Below, one piece after another: positions 41,181 to 54,399 of a DNA stretch of 64,000 nt. Below the pieces are notes generated by a model. The model saw only the letters and a list, made by a program, of their open reading frames with translations, was not told the DNA's origin and ran no database searches. The DNA lies in assembly GCA_017590115.1 (NCBI GenBank), contig JAGGNK010007082.1, positions 266,150-330,149 on the forward strand. Reading direction: 5' to 3'. Position 1 is the first letter of the stretch. The number at the start of each line of letters is the position of its first letter. Source of the DNA: Montifringilla adamsi (Eukaryota; Chordata; Aves; Passeriformes; Passeridae). The position numbers and the translations under genes were made by a program.

Positions 41181-44100
41181 ACAGTAAAAATCTTGGATAA
41201 TCAAAGCACCCCCGAGGGCTCAGCTGGTTCAGGAACACCTTGAGGAACCCACGGCCATCCCTGGCCCCACGTTAGTGCAGTGACACCAGTAACAGGAAAT
41301 CTCTGAGAGCACAGAGGGACATCCTGGCTAACATGAGTCTGTACCAGTCAAGCAGCTGGGACATCACTGCTGTCACTGTGGGCTTTGGGACACAAAGCCC
41401 TTTGAAAATAAAATAACTTTTGTGACTTTAAAGAATCTGTTGCAGGTGCTTAAGCCATTGATATTATTTAACCTTTACATAAAATCTTTCCTGTTTCAAG
41501 TGTATTTTTTCTTAACCTGAACGCACTATTGCATAAGTGAATGCATAGAAATTACAATACACTTCCCCTTTTGACAGTGAGGAATGAGAGAGTCTATGCT
41601 CTGAAATCAGAGGAAAGAATACCCAATGTTGAGAGAGTAGGAGAATATCCTCAGTAATTCTTCAGAAAAATGATACACTTTGCAAGTGCAAAGTTTAGCA
41701 TTTTCTTACAGCTGGTAGGGATGTGAAAATCCTTCTTGTCTTCCATGCATAAACTCCAATAAGATCTCACAGCCACAATTAAGTGACTGTTTCTGTTGAT
41801 AAGGCCTAAGCAAGAAAACAGCTCCAACTGTTTCCCTGACAGACCAACACACATGCTTCAATGCCAATCAGCCATCTGTGGTTCTGACTGACCAAGGTAC
41901 ATGTGCACATCACTTCAGGCACAGAAATCACTTTAATTCCAGCACAGAACAATGTGTGCTGCTCAGCTAGAGGCTGAGTATGGAAAAATCAGGAGCATGC
42001 AGCTTTGTCAGAGAGGTGGGAATTCATGGGAAGCAAGTTTGGAGCCAAGGTTACAGCCCAGTATAAGGACAAGCAAATTGATCAGCTAAAATAAGGTCTG
42101 GAGGGTTTTTTATTTTCTTTAAACCTTTTCTATGCACCTTTAAGTCTTTATGTTCCTGTAGAGATATTTGACCATGCACACATACATTTAAAGTTCCATA
42201 GTTAATGTTCTATTCAGATTAGTAATGATAAAAATGAGTTCTACAAGCCTTGCTTAACAGAGATTTCTGTCTCATGCATCACCTACATGAACAGTGGTGT
42301 CCCGTCCAGTTCCTGTCCTGGCCAGTGACGCTCTGGCTGACTGCAGCGGGAGTTGCACATCTGCCCAGCTGGGCATCCTTTGCGGTGGGTTTGTTGTCTC
42401 CCAGCTGGCACATAACACTGTTTGCTTTTGAGGATTGCCTGTAGTTTGATTCCCAACGGTGGGAACACTGCACTGTACCCTTCTCCCCCGCCGCCTGGGT
42501 TAATTTTACCTTTAGCAGAGTTGAGTGTTTGCAGGAAGAAGCCGGATGCTGCCCCAAGGACACATCCCCGTAGCCCCTGTGGAATCCAGCAGGTGAGCAT
42601 CCGCCCATCCCTAGGGCAGTGTGGCCATTTGCAGCCTCTTTTTGTCGTACTGGGTTTTGGTAGGTAAAGGTTGCTAAAGCAGATGTGACTAACACTCAGT
42701 GTCTCTTTTTAAGAACATCACATCAGTCCTCTGAGTTACTGTCTTCCCCCTCCTTTTTCCAACCGGCATTTCTGACAAAGTGCTTTTTTTTCAACATCAG
42801 CAGCCCTAATCTCTTTGTTTTCCAGCTTCTGATGCTTCCAGTCAAGTTCCATTTGTTCCATCTGCTCTGTAAAATTCACGATAAAAAGAATGTATTCCAG
42901 GTGCAGACTACTTATCAGTTTGTGCTTGCCAGGACAAGAGGAACGCAGAACAGTCCTCACATTCACACTCTTTCAGATATCATTTCCCCTGGTAAAAATT
43001 ATGGACTGTCAGTGAATTGGAAGAACAAATAAATAATTAACACAGAATACATTATGAGTGAAGATGAATATAATTGAGTGGCAGAACTATGTATCCCAGA
43101 TTTTACCTTTGGGGAGAGGAGTGGAATGCTTAATTATTGTCTTTTTTTCCCCTATGCTTTTTGTAACAAGATACTCAGGCAGGATGGTATTTTCTTGCTA
43201 TTCCCTGTCATAGCTTTGTTTTGACGAGTACAAACCCCAACAGATAGGAAACCTTCCCACAACAGTGCAGGATGATCTTGTCAAAGGCTTTTCAGGAAAA
43301 CTGAATGCTCTAGTAGTTTTCCACATTTGCTGGGTTTGATATGGTGAAGCTGTGCTTCTGGGAGATAATTTCTGAAAAATAATATTTAATAATTTTCATA
43401 ATATTTTTGTTTTATTTCACAGTGCAATCCAGACTGGTCAGTGGGATTTGTGCTTGTAGCAAAATATGTGTAGCATTTATTCTGGGTTGGGCTATTGTAA
43501 GTAATAATATTCACATCCCTAATGGAAACTCATACTGTTGTAACAGAACTGCCACAATCAGTGAGTGCTGCTGGTGCTGAGAGTTGACTGGGAAGCCACT
43601 GAGCATCAGGGTCTGTGTGGCAGAGTGATGTAAATTATTTCCATGTTTGAATCTTTCGTGTGGTAATAAAAATAATCCTCAAAGTTCATTAAAATATTGG
43701 GATTCTCTTTGATTTTTGAGCATAAGTCTGCAAATGGACATTGCTCTCTGATACCTCTGGGCCCTGGGTTCCCTCAGCTAAAGGGCTGGGACAAGACTGT
43801 GTGATGGAAGAACTGAACACTTATTATTCTCCTATCCCTAGAGTACGGGATTCCCTCTCCTGAAATAGACTCTGTCTTATTCCCTCAGTTTTTCCACTCT
43901 CAACCAACTCCACAGACCTGACACAAGACAAACCTTTCCAACATTACATAATTTCCTAAAATTGCACAGCAAGTCTCTTGTCAAACCTGGAAACAGGGCT
44001 GGGTTTCTTAGCTCCTTGACAAGTGTTTAATGATTTTTTAGTTTAGTGGTGTGGGGGGTTTTGTTGTTGTTGTTTTGGCATTTGGTTTGGTTTGGTTTTT

Positions 44101-47100
44101 GTGTGAGGCACACAAAAATCCTGCCAGAATCACTTAAATACAAAATAATTCAGGTAGGAAGGAACCTCTGGAGACCTCTAGGTCCACCCCATGCTTGAAC
44201 CAGAACCAACTTAGGTTATGTAGCATAGGTAAGAGATAAATACCTTCAAGGCTGGAGATCGCACAGCCCCTTCGTGCCCTAGTCCAGTGTTTGATGCCCC
44301 GTAGTCCATTTTATTTCCTTATATTTTTTGTGATTTCACAGCTCTGCAAGGAGTATAGCTTGTCCTCCTTACACCTTCCCAGCAAGCAGTTTTAGGCAGC
44401 AGTAAGGTGACTCTTCACCTTCTCTTCTCCAGGCTGAACAGATTCAGCTCTCTCAGCAGCTGCTCATGTGTCCTGTGCTCCGTCCCTGATAGCTTGGTGG
44501 CCTGCTCTGGTTCATAAGTGCCTAGATAGGAAATGTTATCTCCTGCCCATTCATTTCGGAAAGGGACCAGGGAGCTTGGGCTGGTCCCAGCACGCACAGG
44601 TGAGTTCTTATCACTGCAGAGTAAAAGGTGAGGTTCCTCACCCTGCTGGCTGCACTCTTGGTGACACAGTCCTGAATGTCCTTTGTCACAGGACGCTCAG
44701 TTGGAGTCCTACTCAACTTATTGAGACCACAGCACCTCTTCCACCAAATTGCTTTCAAGGCAGCACCCCATGTCCTGCTGAATTTGAGTTACTCCCCCCC
44801 AGACCCAGAACTATCTTTGACCACCTGCATTGTCTTCGCTGAGTTTCCTGAGGGTTTTTTCCACCTTCCTGTAGGACCTCAGTCCCTATTGCTGATTATT
44901 AACTTGACAACATGAAGCTGCTGCTTGTACTGGGGAGACCACAGTGACCATGTCTCCATGGAGGCAGTTTTGGTAGTGTGGATGTTTACCTGTTTTGGGA
45001 TAGACACAGCCCCGAGCAAGTATCACACAATGACTGGAACAGTCATCAGGTGTCATCAGCACCAATTAGCGCCTAAGCAATTGTCAGTCTTTAACTATGG
45101 CTTAACGCTGCTGTCTGACTTAAGGTTGTGTAAAGTTGGTGATTTATAAATACAGGAGTACTTTGTTTTCACATCATTTTTCTGTACTGGTGTTAAAGCA
45201 CTTTGTAAGTACTATGATATCAATCTTATTCTTCTGGAGCATTTTGTTAGTTGGGTAATTATCCCAGGAATGCTTTATCTTTTAAAATCTGACTTCTTGT
45301 CCTGACATTGTCATCCCTAGAAGGAGAAACTTTGTTGGGCTGCCTTGTAAGGAGAGTCTGAATTCATTGCAGTCATGAAGAAAATGGTGTAGTGTCAGAG
45401 TGTATTTATTTCTAATTGACTTTAAAATCAGAATTGATTCATTTGATTTAAAATTTAGAAAAATACCAGTAGGAAAAGATAGATTACTTCCTGTTATCTG
45501 CAGAGGGAATTAATGAACCCTTCAGGTTGGTGAGAAACTATTATTATTTCCAAGTAATCTAATTAAAGGGTATAAAAAAAGACATGCGGCTATTTAATTG
45601 TTTTATTACTCAATTGCTCTACAGTGCATAATCAGAGAAGTGGGAGGGAGTGATTAGGTGTCTTGAGAACGGAAATGACACAACCAAGATATGTAGATGT
45701 TTTAAAGGAAGGAGAAGCTACTGGGAAAATTGAACCTCTCTTACCCACGCAAAAGATTGAAGATTATTTTTCCCTGAGAGTGAAGAACATGACACTATAA
45801 ATGTGCTGTGGGGTTTTCAGAAGCAAACATGAGATGTTGGTGCTGGGAAAGGTAAAACACACCAGGCAGTGCTTAACTGGTGGCTGTGTCCAGCTCTTGT
45901 CTCCACAGGGGCCTGGCAAGCAGGGTCAGCTGGGCCCGTGGGAGGCACCACAGCAGATATGCAGGGTGTCCCCAGGCGCCACTTGGATCCCAGTTACAGC
46001 TTTGCCCTCTGGATGATGCACTGAGGACCCACGATGGGAGCAGATGCTCAGTGTCAGTGCGAATTGGATGTCTGCTTCTGCTAGGCTCTTTGAGAAGAGT
46101 TTTTGACATGCAGATGCTTGTAGAGACAGAACATTTTGTTTAGACCCAGGTTTATTTAGTCCCACCCAGATCACCTCCCTCATTTATACAGTTGTGAATT
46201 ATCTACATCTGAAAGGCTGACACACCTCCTGAGTGGTTTGCCTCCTTGCAAATTGCTCTGGTACAAATCAGCTTGTGTTTCAGAGCAGAACAGTTACTGA
46301 AAAAAAGCCGTGTAACATCAAAATTAATACAAAGGGAGGAGGTATGACTTAAATACCTGGAGCTTGTTCCAAAGCCAAATAAAGCTAATGAACTGGTTTC
46401 CATTTATCAGCTTTAGGGGTCTGCACCTTACCTTATGTAGCACCTTGTAACATGATGCCTGAATGTTCTTCACTAAAAATTAAAACCCCACACAAGCTAT
46501 CAATTCTGATGAGTGAGAGGTGGAGTTATTTCACTACATCCCTCTGTCCCTTGGAGCTGCAGCATTACACTTGTGAACTCTGAACAAAGCCTCTGGTCTT
46601 GGACTGACAGTCCAGGTTTGGGAGATCCCTGGCTGAGCAGAAATCATTCTCATTCACTCGATTTCTTTTATCCAGCCTTTCTTATGCTCAGTGTGCAGTG
46701 AGTAACTGGGCACTGAATTGCAATCTGAGGGTGAGTAACAGTAGGGGCAGGAAGGTTGCTGTACCAGTCTCATCACATGCTATTAACATACCAGGTGCAG
46801 TGCTCATGATTTCCCAGACTGGATCAAGGGAGAATTCACTTGGTTAAACTTGCTCTGCAAGGCTCAGGGTTTGGTCCTCAGCCGATGTTCTGCGCATGCT
46901 TGCTACAACTGGAGAGGGAGAAGATGATGCACTTGACTTACCACCAACCTAGAGCCTGGGGCTCTCAGGGACTGAACCAGCCTCTTGTGTAACAGGCGGG
47001 CTCCAGGATTCCCATAAGGAACAAAATGTTCTGGTTTTCCTCTTGTTGAGGATATAAGGAAAATAAGAGGCAAGAGGTAATAAAATTAGTCAAGCTTCCC

Positions 47101-50100
47101 TTTGCATCAGTTCATTTGTTGTCTTCTGGGTCTTGCTTCAGTTTCTGCCTGCACTGGTGTACACACAGCACGTCCATGAGTAAATAATTTTTAGTGTTCT
47201 TGAAACAAAAACACAGCCACCTTTTAACCCTTGGACTAACTATGCTCCTCCCAAAAGGCATCAGCTCAATCATACCCAGCTTTTGAATGCTGCTCATCCT
47301 CATTCCCAGGGAAGCAAAATGAAGGCTCTCTCTGCCCTCTGTTGGGCAGTTCTTGGTGGGAGGGGATGGTACCATTACAGCATTAGGACCTGGCATGGTC
47401 TAAAGGCAGAAGCCTTTACTGAGGATAGGGTGGGAGAAAGTCAGATGCAGTAAAACTGGAATGTGTAAAAATTAGTATCATGGGGCAAGTGGTATAATCA
47501 TAACGATGCAAATACTTGCTACAGTAATAGAAACATTTCTGTTGATGAAGACTGTATTAACTGAACTGGATCCCAGCCATTCTGTACTGCTGGCAGGGGC
47601 CCTCACAAGAGTGAGGCTAGAGACTTTGCTTAGAAGACATCACTGGTGTCTTCACTAGGCACCTTGTGACACTTGCCATGGTGTGATCTAACTGGATCAT
47701 CAAACACTCCATGTGTCCCTCTGCACAGGACAGCTGTGCTGGCCGGAACAGCAGTTAGACACCTCCTCTTTCATCTGCATCAATCATCACGGGGATTCTT
47801 CTTCACTCCTCACCAAACCACTATGCAGGGCAGAACAACACTGATTTCCTAACCAGGGTGTCCTGAAGACCACCACCACCACAATATTGTAGTGCCTAAA
47901 AGGCAGAACTGAATTTGTGTTTGCAAATGTGCATCTGAGTTTGTGGAAGAGTGAAATCATTGCAGTTTGCATGCAAGGGCAACCTGACATACAGAATATA
48001 ACATTAAGTGATTTTTTTCTCTGTGGGTACCAGTTTGAGACATGCAGGGAGTATTTTTCAGAGTATTTAGCATTGTGTTGCATTTATTAAGGTCAGTGAT
48101 ATACTCTGGACTTTGGTTCATGCAGCCTGACAGACATGGATCAGGAAATAGGAAAGAGCAGACGATACTTGTCATGGACACTTAGAAAATGAGTATGACA
48201 TTAAGGATCACTGCGAAGCCTGTCCTAGGAGCTGAGGCAGCACCACAAGGGGATGATGTGCTGTAGGGGGATAGAACCCTGTTCTCCATGCTCACACAGC
48301 ACTGTGTTGTCAGACCATCCTTGCCACTCTTTGGTGTCCATCTTCTACCTGCTGTGACAAATGAAATCCTGTGAACAACAGCCTCATTTTCTGTGTTTCT
48401 GATTCACACTCATACAGATCCTTCCAGTGTCCTGTCAAGTGAAAATCCTGTTGGACAAATTATTCTTTTTATAATGAAAAAATCAGATTGCACAAAGTCC
48501 TTCTCATAATGTTTATAGCATATAAATCGTCCCAGTCATGCCACTAGGTGGCTTTGCATGGAGCACCTGTGTCAGTATCACCTGCATTACAGAGGCTCAA
48601 CTGATGTTTTCCTCTTGGTCTTGACGTCTACAGCACTTCCTAGCCATACCAGTAAGCCCAGGGTTTTGGGTTTTTTTTAATATACTTCTGAAGAAATGTC
48701 ATATTTTTAATTTTAAAGCAGTAGGACTTTTTCCCCTGAATTCCACAGAATTTCAGTGACTGTGAAATATGTAAATTTATGTCCCAGAACTTCCCTGCTT
48801 GAACTCCTACAGTAAATGACACAGTCACAGGATATACAACATGAATAACATTCTGTTATTGTGTCATGGATTCTCTTGGGTAATAGGGTTTTGTACTCTT
48901 CTTTTTCCTGTCCTTCTTTTTCACTACATCATATTCTCTTCCTTTCATGACTATCTTGTGCCATCTGGTGTCCAAAATTCACCAGTGACAGCAAAAATGA
49001 AAGGACCAGGGTGCATAGGAGCAGAAAGTCATGAGATACATGAAAATGTAGTAAAATACTGTGTGCTGTGAGGTATTAATCTCTTAAATTAGAGGGTCAG
49101 GATGAACCACGCAGCTAGAGTGGCTTCTCCTTAAGCATTCCTTATGCACCCAGAAACCACTGAGAATGTTTTGCACAGGAGCACCTTCACACCATGTAGA
49201 GCTGATCTGTCCTCATTTAATAAAACAAGTGATTGTGAATGTAAGAGAAAGAACCTGTAAATGCCAAAGGAGAGCATGACCCAACAGCACTGTTGGCAAA
49301 AAGATTGTTTTCTGTACTTCTTCCACTGCCTTTCCACTGCCAGTGGGATCTGAGGAGCTGGCAGGGCCCCAGATCCCCTGTTCCCTGTGCACTGTAGAGC
49401 ACATACCCCACTAGTTACAGCTACCTGTGCAGCACAGAGCTCCAGCAGCCTCCTTAAAACACAGACTACCTTGTCTGTCCAATACTATTGCTGTGTTTTT
49501 TAAACATACCCAGAAAATTCTTGCAAACATTTCTCTATTTCAGATACTTCCATGTTTGTACCGAAGCTGCAAAATTAACAATGCTCTGAGCCACAAAGGA
49601 GACAAGGGGAGACTGTGCTGATGAGCAAGAGCAAGGACAAATAACTTCTGCTGTGCTTTTGTCTCTACAACAAACTTTAATGCTCTGGAATTACACATTC
49701 TACCCACAGAGGTGCTACAGGTACTTTGGGAAAGCTTCAAAGCAGAAGAGTTGCTATAAATCCCTTTTGTTCTGCTAACTTGACAATACCCCCTCTCCCC
49801 CCAAATATTTTTGACCTTTATCTCCTTAGAAAAGGGATTTACACATAACACAGGAATTACTCAGGGATCCAGATGTGTGCAAAAGAAGAAGTCATGCTTT
49901 GATTATTTTTCAGCTGGGGTTTCACCATGTCCTCAAAGAAAATAGTCCAGTGCAGGGTGGTAAGGTCTCCCATCAGTCTGTGACAGGACAGACATCATCC
50001 CTTGCAGCTCAAAGAACAGTGCTAAAAATGCCCATTTATTTTCAGTGCCTAAATCAAACACTTGGAGAATTGATCTGTTAGAAAGAGTAATAAAAATTAA

Positions 50101-52453
50101 CAGATTTCCTTCCAGTAGCCGTGGAAGAGTGCAAAAGAGTCTAGCATTCATAATTTTTCTAGAATTTATAATTATTTCCCAAATCCTCTGCCCTGTATCT
50201 ACAAATTCCCAAATTCTCCTGACTGTCAGACCTGTGCCTTCAGCCTTCAGCACCAGACATCCTGAGCATCTCACACAGGTGGGAAACAAAAGCCCACCAT
50301 GTCTCATTCATCACTTTCTTCAGGCTTTCTCCAAGCAAAGTCAAGGGCAAACAGGAGCACAAAACACAGAGAAGGACAAGAATTCTGACAGAAAATTGCA
50401 TCTTTAACTGAGGTATGGGCAAGGCAGGAGGAGTTATCCACTGTGTTCTCATTAGATTCATCCCCATTCATCTGCTGGGTACCACCTGGACAAGTAGAAG
50501 CTGTTCAGTGGAAAGAGGCTTTGGAGACCACCAAAGAAAAACCAAAGACAGGCAAAGAAAACCCACAGTTCTGTGGGAATAAACCAGGAGTGTCTCACTG
50601 AAGACACAACTGGCTGCTTCCCCTGTAGACAACAATTTGGATTTTATTTTCTCTTTCAGATCCAGAGCCAGGACATGGCAGGAAAAAACCCCACCAGAAG
50701 TGGTGCTGAAAACCACACCCCAGGAGAAGACTCTCTCAGGAAGAGCACAGTGACAGAACATCCCACCCATCCTCACACACTGGGGCCAGCTCCATGGGAT
50801 GACCCCACGCTGCATTTACCCAGAGTAGTATCCAGCCTGCCAAGGCTTTATCCCTTCTCTGAGCAGCTTCCTTATATTTGGTGAGCAGTGTGGTAGCCCT
50901 GAAGAAGCTGTTTTTCGGCTGTTTCCAGTGAGCTCCCTGCTGAACATGTCAGGCTGAGGAGAGAGGGCTGTACTCCAGCTGTGTGGGGACTAGGACAGGC
51001 TGCGCCATGCCCCTCTGTGTGGTGGGGGAGGACCAGAACAGGCACCGCACCTGTTTTCGTTTTTGGCTGTTGATTATGGGAGGCCTAGATGCTACCATAG
51101 TCCCCAAAACCTGCTGTAGCTGCTGCTCTGGAACAGGGAGTGCACCCAGACCCTGGCAGGTTCTGTGTCCTCCTGAACACATCTGTAAGTCACAACACAG
51201 ATTAATTCACAGTTGAAGTCCCTTTTTTGTAGGTGCAAACACAGAAAATAAAATGGCAGGAGCTCAAATCGTACCAAATGCCACAAAAACCTCTCCAAAA
51301 TAAAAATTTCCCGAAGGGATGTATAAGGCTCTGTGCCACACTTGCCACTAACCTTCCACTGTGACTTCTTTCTAACAGAGTATCTCATATCTGAAAGGTA
51401 AATCTTGGAAGCAATGCATGCCCTAACACCTGACACCAGGGAAAGGCAGGGAGCAGCCACAGGCAGCAACCCAAGACCTAGCACCGTGTCACAAAGGGCC
51501 CTTGCACACCCTGCCACCTGCCCTGGGGCCGCCAGCCCCGAGGCAGCATCAGAGGAGCGGGATCGAGAGGCACGTCGGATCCCTCAGCAATCCAGACAGC
51601 ATCACACGGGCAGGACGACACAGATGTTGTTGCCTATCTGGGCAGGAGGGCTTGTGGTCATCTCCAGGCACCAGTCTGGCAGGGATCTCTGCAGCTCCAG
51701 CCCCTGTCCTTAGCACAAAGGCTTTGGCAGAACCACCAAAGGCCAAGGGCTTCTAGCCATTTCCCTTCCCCACTGCACACCGGGCCGCTTGCTGGTCCAC
51801 AAATACCAAGCAGAAACCTAAGAAAAAAGATGTGCTTTAGGCATTTTAAGATAACAGAAACAGAATGCACCATGCTACGAGGAACAGAATGTGTTGAAAG
51901 TCCTGAACCAGCCAATGAAGGACTGCACGTGCTTCAGAAAGGAAGGTGATAAGTGCAGACTGAATGAGACTGCTGGCCTTCATCAGAATGACCCCAGCGT
52001 AAGACTCGGAGCCTTCCTCAGTGGGACTGCCAGAGCACACTGAACTTGCTGTCACATAGGCTAATGATATTAATGACTAATAAATATGCATGAAATGTAA
52101 CCATATATTGTGCTGAGCAAAGTGCTGAGTGTGCCTGTTAGGAGGAGTGTTGGGAGATCCCAGCTCTACAGAGACAGGGCAACTGAGAGGCATTTTAAAT
52201 TATTTTATTCCATTGCCAGTCTCATAGAAGGGTGAGACACAAGAGATGTAAAACTTAACACCATTCTATCAGAAGCCACCCTGTTTCCTGGTTACAATAC
52301 CATATAAATATTTTTCAGCCTGCTAGCTTTGGCCACACAGTGCTGCTAATATTTCTAACACCAATCACCTATGGTCTTGCTACAATGCATTTTTCACAGT
52401 TCTAATTCTCCAAAATTCTTTTTGCAGGGCCTCTTTTGAAACTTGTTTTTAGT
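41181..52453. other. No recognisable gene
   Basis: About 11 kb upstream of the ITCH promoter. Open frames are short, overlap on both strands and match no family I know. The only element I can name is the CR1 fragment at about 44.1-44.9 kb. A G/T-rich simple tract lies near 44049-44100. I see no AHCY exon, although AHCY is the divergent neighbour of ITCH in mammals. Confidence 0.5.
44140..44890 (-). mobile_element. CR1 LINE remnant, degenerate
   Basis: The plus strand has TTCAGGTAGGAAGGAACCTC near the 3' end, then CTTCTCTTCTCCAGGCTGAA and CAGCTCTCTCAGCAGCTGCT, then a more decayed ACTCCCCCCCAGACCCAGAA. These are the reverse complement of successive CR1 3' segments. Borders are approximate. Confidence 0.75.
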
Positions 52454-52963
52454 TCAGTCTCTCAACAGGGTGTTGACACTGGTTTGGAGCTGTATTTTCT
52501 GTGGCTTGATTGTTTGTTCTGTCATCCTCCACCCTAAATATTTCCAGGGTGGTATTTCTTGTATTTTTGATGTAGAAATTTCTAATACATTTTTCACTGC
52601 CTCATGAAAGTCCTTTTTCAAATGACCGGGTTTTCCACAGTTAAAGCATGGCCCTTTAATGGGTTCCACTTGTGAAGCAGTGAGGGTTTTCTCAATAGTT
52701 TTTGTCTGAGCCTCAATAGGTCTTTGTAATTTACCATGTACCACTGGGACTTTATCTCGTCCTACTATATGCAGGGACTCAGACTGGGCAGGACCTGCTC
52801 GGTTGGTGGAACCTCGGGTGTTAACTAACCAGGTGGCCTTTGCTAAATGCTGCTTCCAATTTTTGAAAGATCCCCCACCCAGTGCTTTCAACTGGGTTTT
52901 AAATAGTTCATTGTGCATCTCCACTTTGCCTGCAGCTGCTGCATGGTAGGGGATATGGTACAC
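52454..52963 (-). pseudogene. Chimeric retroviral open frame: integrase end, zinc-knuckle piece, RT piece (169 codons)
   Basis: One uninterrupted frame joins three retroviral segments in an order not found in an intact provirus. The first about 85 residues are the C-terminal part of an integrase core (IPYHAAAAGKVE, ALGGGSFKNW, ATWLVNTRGSTNRAGPAQSE). Residues about 110-125 resemble a nucleocapsid zinc knuckle, CFNCGKPGHLKKDF, with Phe in the last metal-ligand position. Residues about 128-160 resemble class II (ERVK-like) reverse transcriptase (PPWKYLGWRM, IKPQKIQL). This must come from recombination or deletion between two retroviral families. Whether the frame is expressed is unknown. It could equally be chance openness in young debris. 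Confidence 0.7.
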
Positions 52964-53682
52964 CCACTCAATGCCATGTACCCTCGCCCAGGTGTTTATA
53001 AGGCTGTTCTTGAAATGACTCCGTTGTCTGACTCAGTCCTCTCAGGGGTATTGTATTTGTGGGGTGCCCCGAAGAAGGGAGGAATGATGAATCTGACTCC
53101 ATGTTCTCAGAAGGCTAATTTATTATTTTATGATACTATATTATATTAAAGAATATTAAATTATATTATATTAAAGAATACAGAAAGGATACTTACAGAA
53201 GGCTAAAAAGATAATAATGAAAAATCCGTGACTCTCTCCAGAATCCTGACACAGCTTGGCACTAGTTGGCCAATGAGTCAAAATAATTCACAGCAGAAAC
53301 CAAGGAAGCAATCACCTGTTGGATAAACAATCACCAACCACATTCCAAAGCAGCAAAACATAGGAGAAGCAAATGAGATAAAATTGTTTTCCTTTTTCTT
53401 TGAGAGTTCTCAGCTTCCCAGGAGAAAAATCCTGGGCGAAGGGATTTTTCCAGAAAACATGAATGCCACATGGGTACCAATGCCTCCAAAGGACCTGCTT
53501 TTCAAGGCCCAGGATGGTGTTCTGGGCAGTGGCATGAGGCACAGGGTAGGTCTCCAACCATCCAGTGGTGGCTTCTACCATTGGGAGCATGGAGCGCTTG
53601 CCTTGGTGGCTTTGAGGCAGTGTGATGTAGTCAATCTGCCAGGCCTCGCCATATTTCTGCTTGAACCATGGCCCCCCACACC
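52964..53682 (-). pseudogene. Retroviral integrase core, interrupted remnant
   Basis: Right of the inserted LTR, the minus strand reads MVEATTGWLETYPVPHATAQ, then GLEKQVLWRH. Left of it comes a decayed ESDNG motif, then the frame continuing into the chimeric open frame. This is an integrase core of the type found in avian class I/III endogenous retroviruses. The native function would be to insert proviral DNA. Here it is split by the LTR, carries frame changes, and its N-terminal side runs into the assembly gap. It is not functional as it stands. Confidence 0.85.
53051..53471 (-). mobile_element. Solo LTR inserted in the integrase region, 421 bp, TSD GGGTA
   Basis: GGGTA occurs at 53046-53050 and again at 53472-53476. 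Integrase-like coding is found on both sides (LWRH... on the right, ESDNG on the left). On the minus strand the LTR begins with TGTGGCATTC and ends near CCCCACAAATACAA. It contains TGACTCA and ATTGG boxes, an AT-rich TATA-like block and AATAAAT. I recognise it as a common songbird solo LTR. The 5-bp duplication fits an ERVL-type or similar integrase. The exact outer base at each end is ambiguous by one or two positions. Confidence 0.85.
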
Positions 53683-53886
53683 NNNNNNNNNNNNNNNNNN
53701 NNNNNNNNNNNNNNNNNNNNNNNNNNNNNNNNNNNNNNNNNNNNNNNNNNNNNNNNNNNNNNNNNNNNNNNNNNNNNNNNNNNNNNNNNNNNNNNNNNNN
53801 NNNNNNNNNNNNNNNNNNNNNNNNNNNNNNNNNNNNNNNNNNNNNNNNNNNNNNNNNNNNNNNNNNNNNNNNNNNNNNNNNNNNNN
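53683..53886. other. Assembly gap, 204 N
   Basis: A run of N within the provirus, between protease and integrase, where reverse transcriptase and RNase H would be expected. The true length may differ. Any open frame across it is meaningless. Confidence 0.99.
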
Positions 53887-54054
53887 ATCATCTCGAGTTG
53901 TTCTATACTGTTGGTGATGGAATGTTGAAGTGGCTATTGGTATCTGTTGCTCTTCCACCTTTGTAAGTCCTACTGTAGATGGATTCTCGGACAGTCCAGG
54001 CAAGGTGTTCAATTGCTTGATGACCTCTGTCACTACAGCTGCTATCCCAAAAGC

Positions 54055-54342
54055 TCACCTGAGTCCTTTTGCGTCTTTGAAATACCCACTACAGAGGAAA
54101 TCAGTGCCCAAAATGCATGGCGCCTCTGGGCCAGTCACAATAAGATGTTTCTTCCACTCATGTCCAGTCAGGCTCACATGTGCTTCCACCAAAGTAAAAT
54201 CCTGTGGTCTTCCTCTCACTCTAGAAATAGAAACAGAATCTGCCCCCATGTGTCTTGATGGGATTAATGTGCATTGTGTACCAGTATCGACTAAAGCTTT
54301 ATATTTTTGTGGTTCAGATGTGCCAGGCCAATGAATCCACAC
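54055..54342 (-). pseudogene. Retroviral aspartic protease remnant
   Basis: The minus-strand frame contains YKALVDTGTQCTLIPS, the D-T-G active-site motif of retropepsins, followed at the right distance by CILGTDFL, the usual ILGxDFL strand. In an intact provirus it would cleave the Gag-Pol polyprotein. It lies between gag (right) and the gap/integrase (left), the normal order for a minus-strand provirus. The domain itself looks largely intact. The flanking frames are broken. Confidence 0.88.
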
Positions 54343-54399
54343 AGTCCAAAAAACACAGTTTTCCCTAGCCTCTACCTGGCTAGAGGCAGGGCCCTTCTA

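Noticed and set aside
42250..43032. Group of 60-140-codon frames on both strands
   Set aside because: No recognisable domain, no splice-site support, and overlapping frames on both strands.
51092..51915. GC-moderate stretch with frames up to 141 codons
   Set aside because: Considered as a possible exon group of an upstream gene. I found no family match and no consistent splice borders.
53384..54033. Open frames across the N run
   Set aside because: They are open only because unknown bases cannot form stops.
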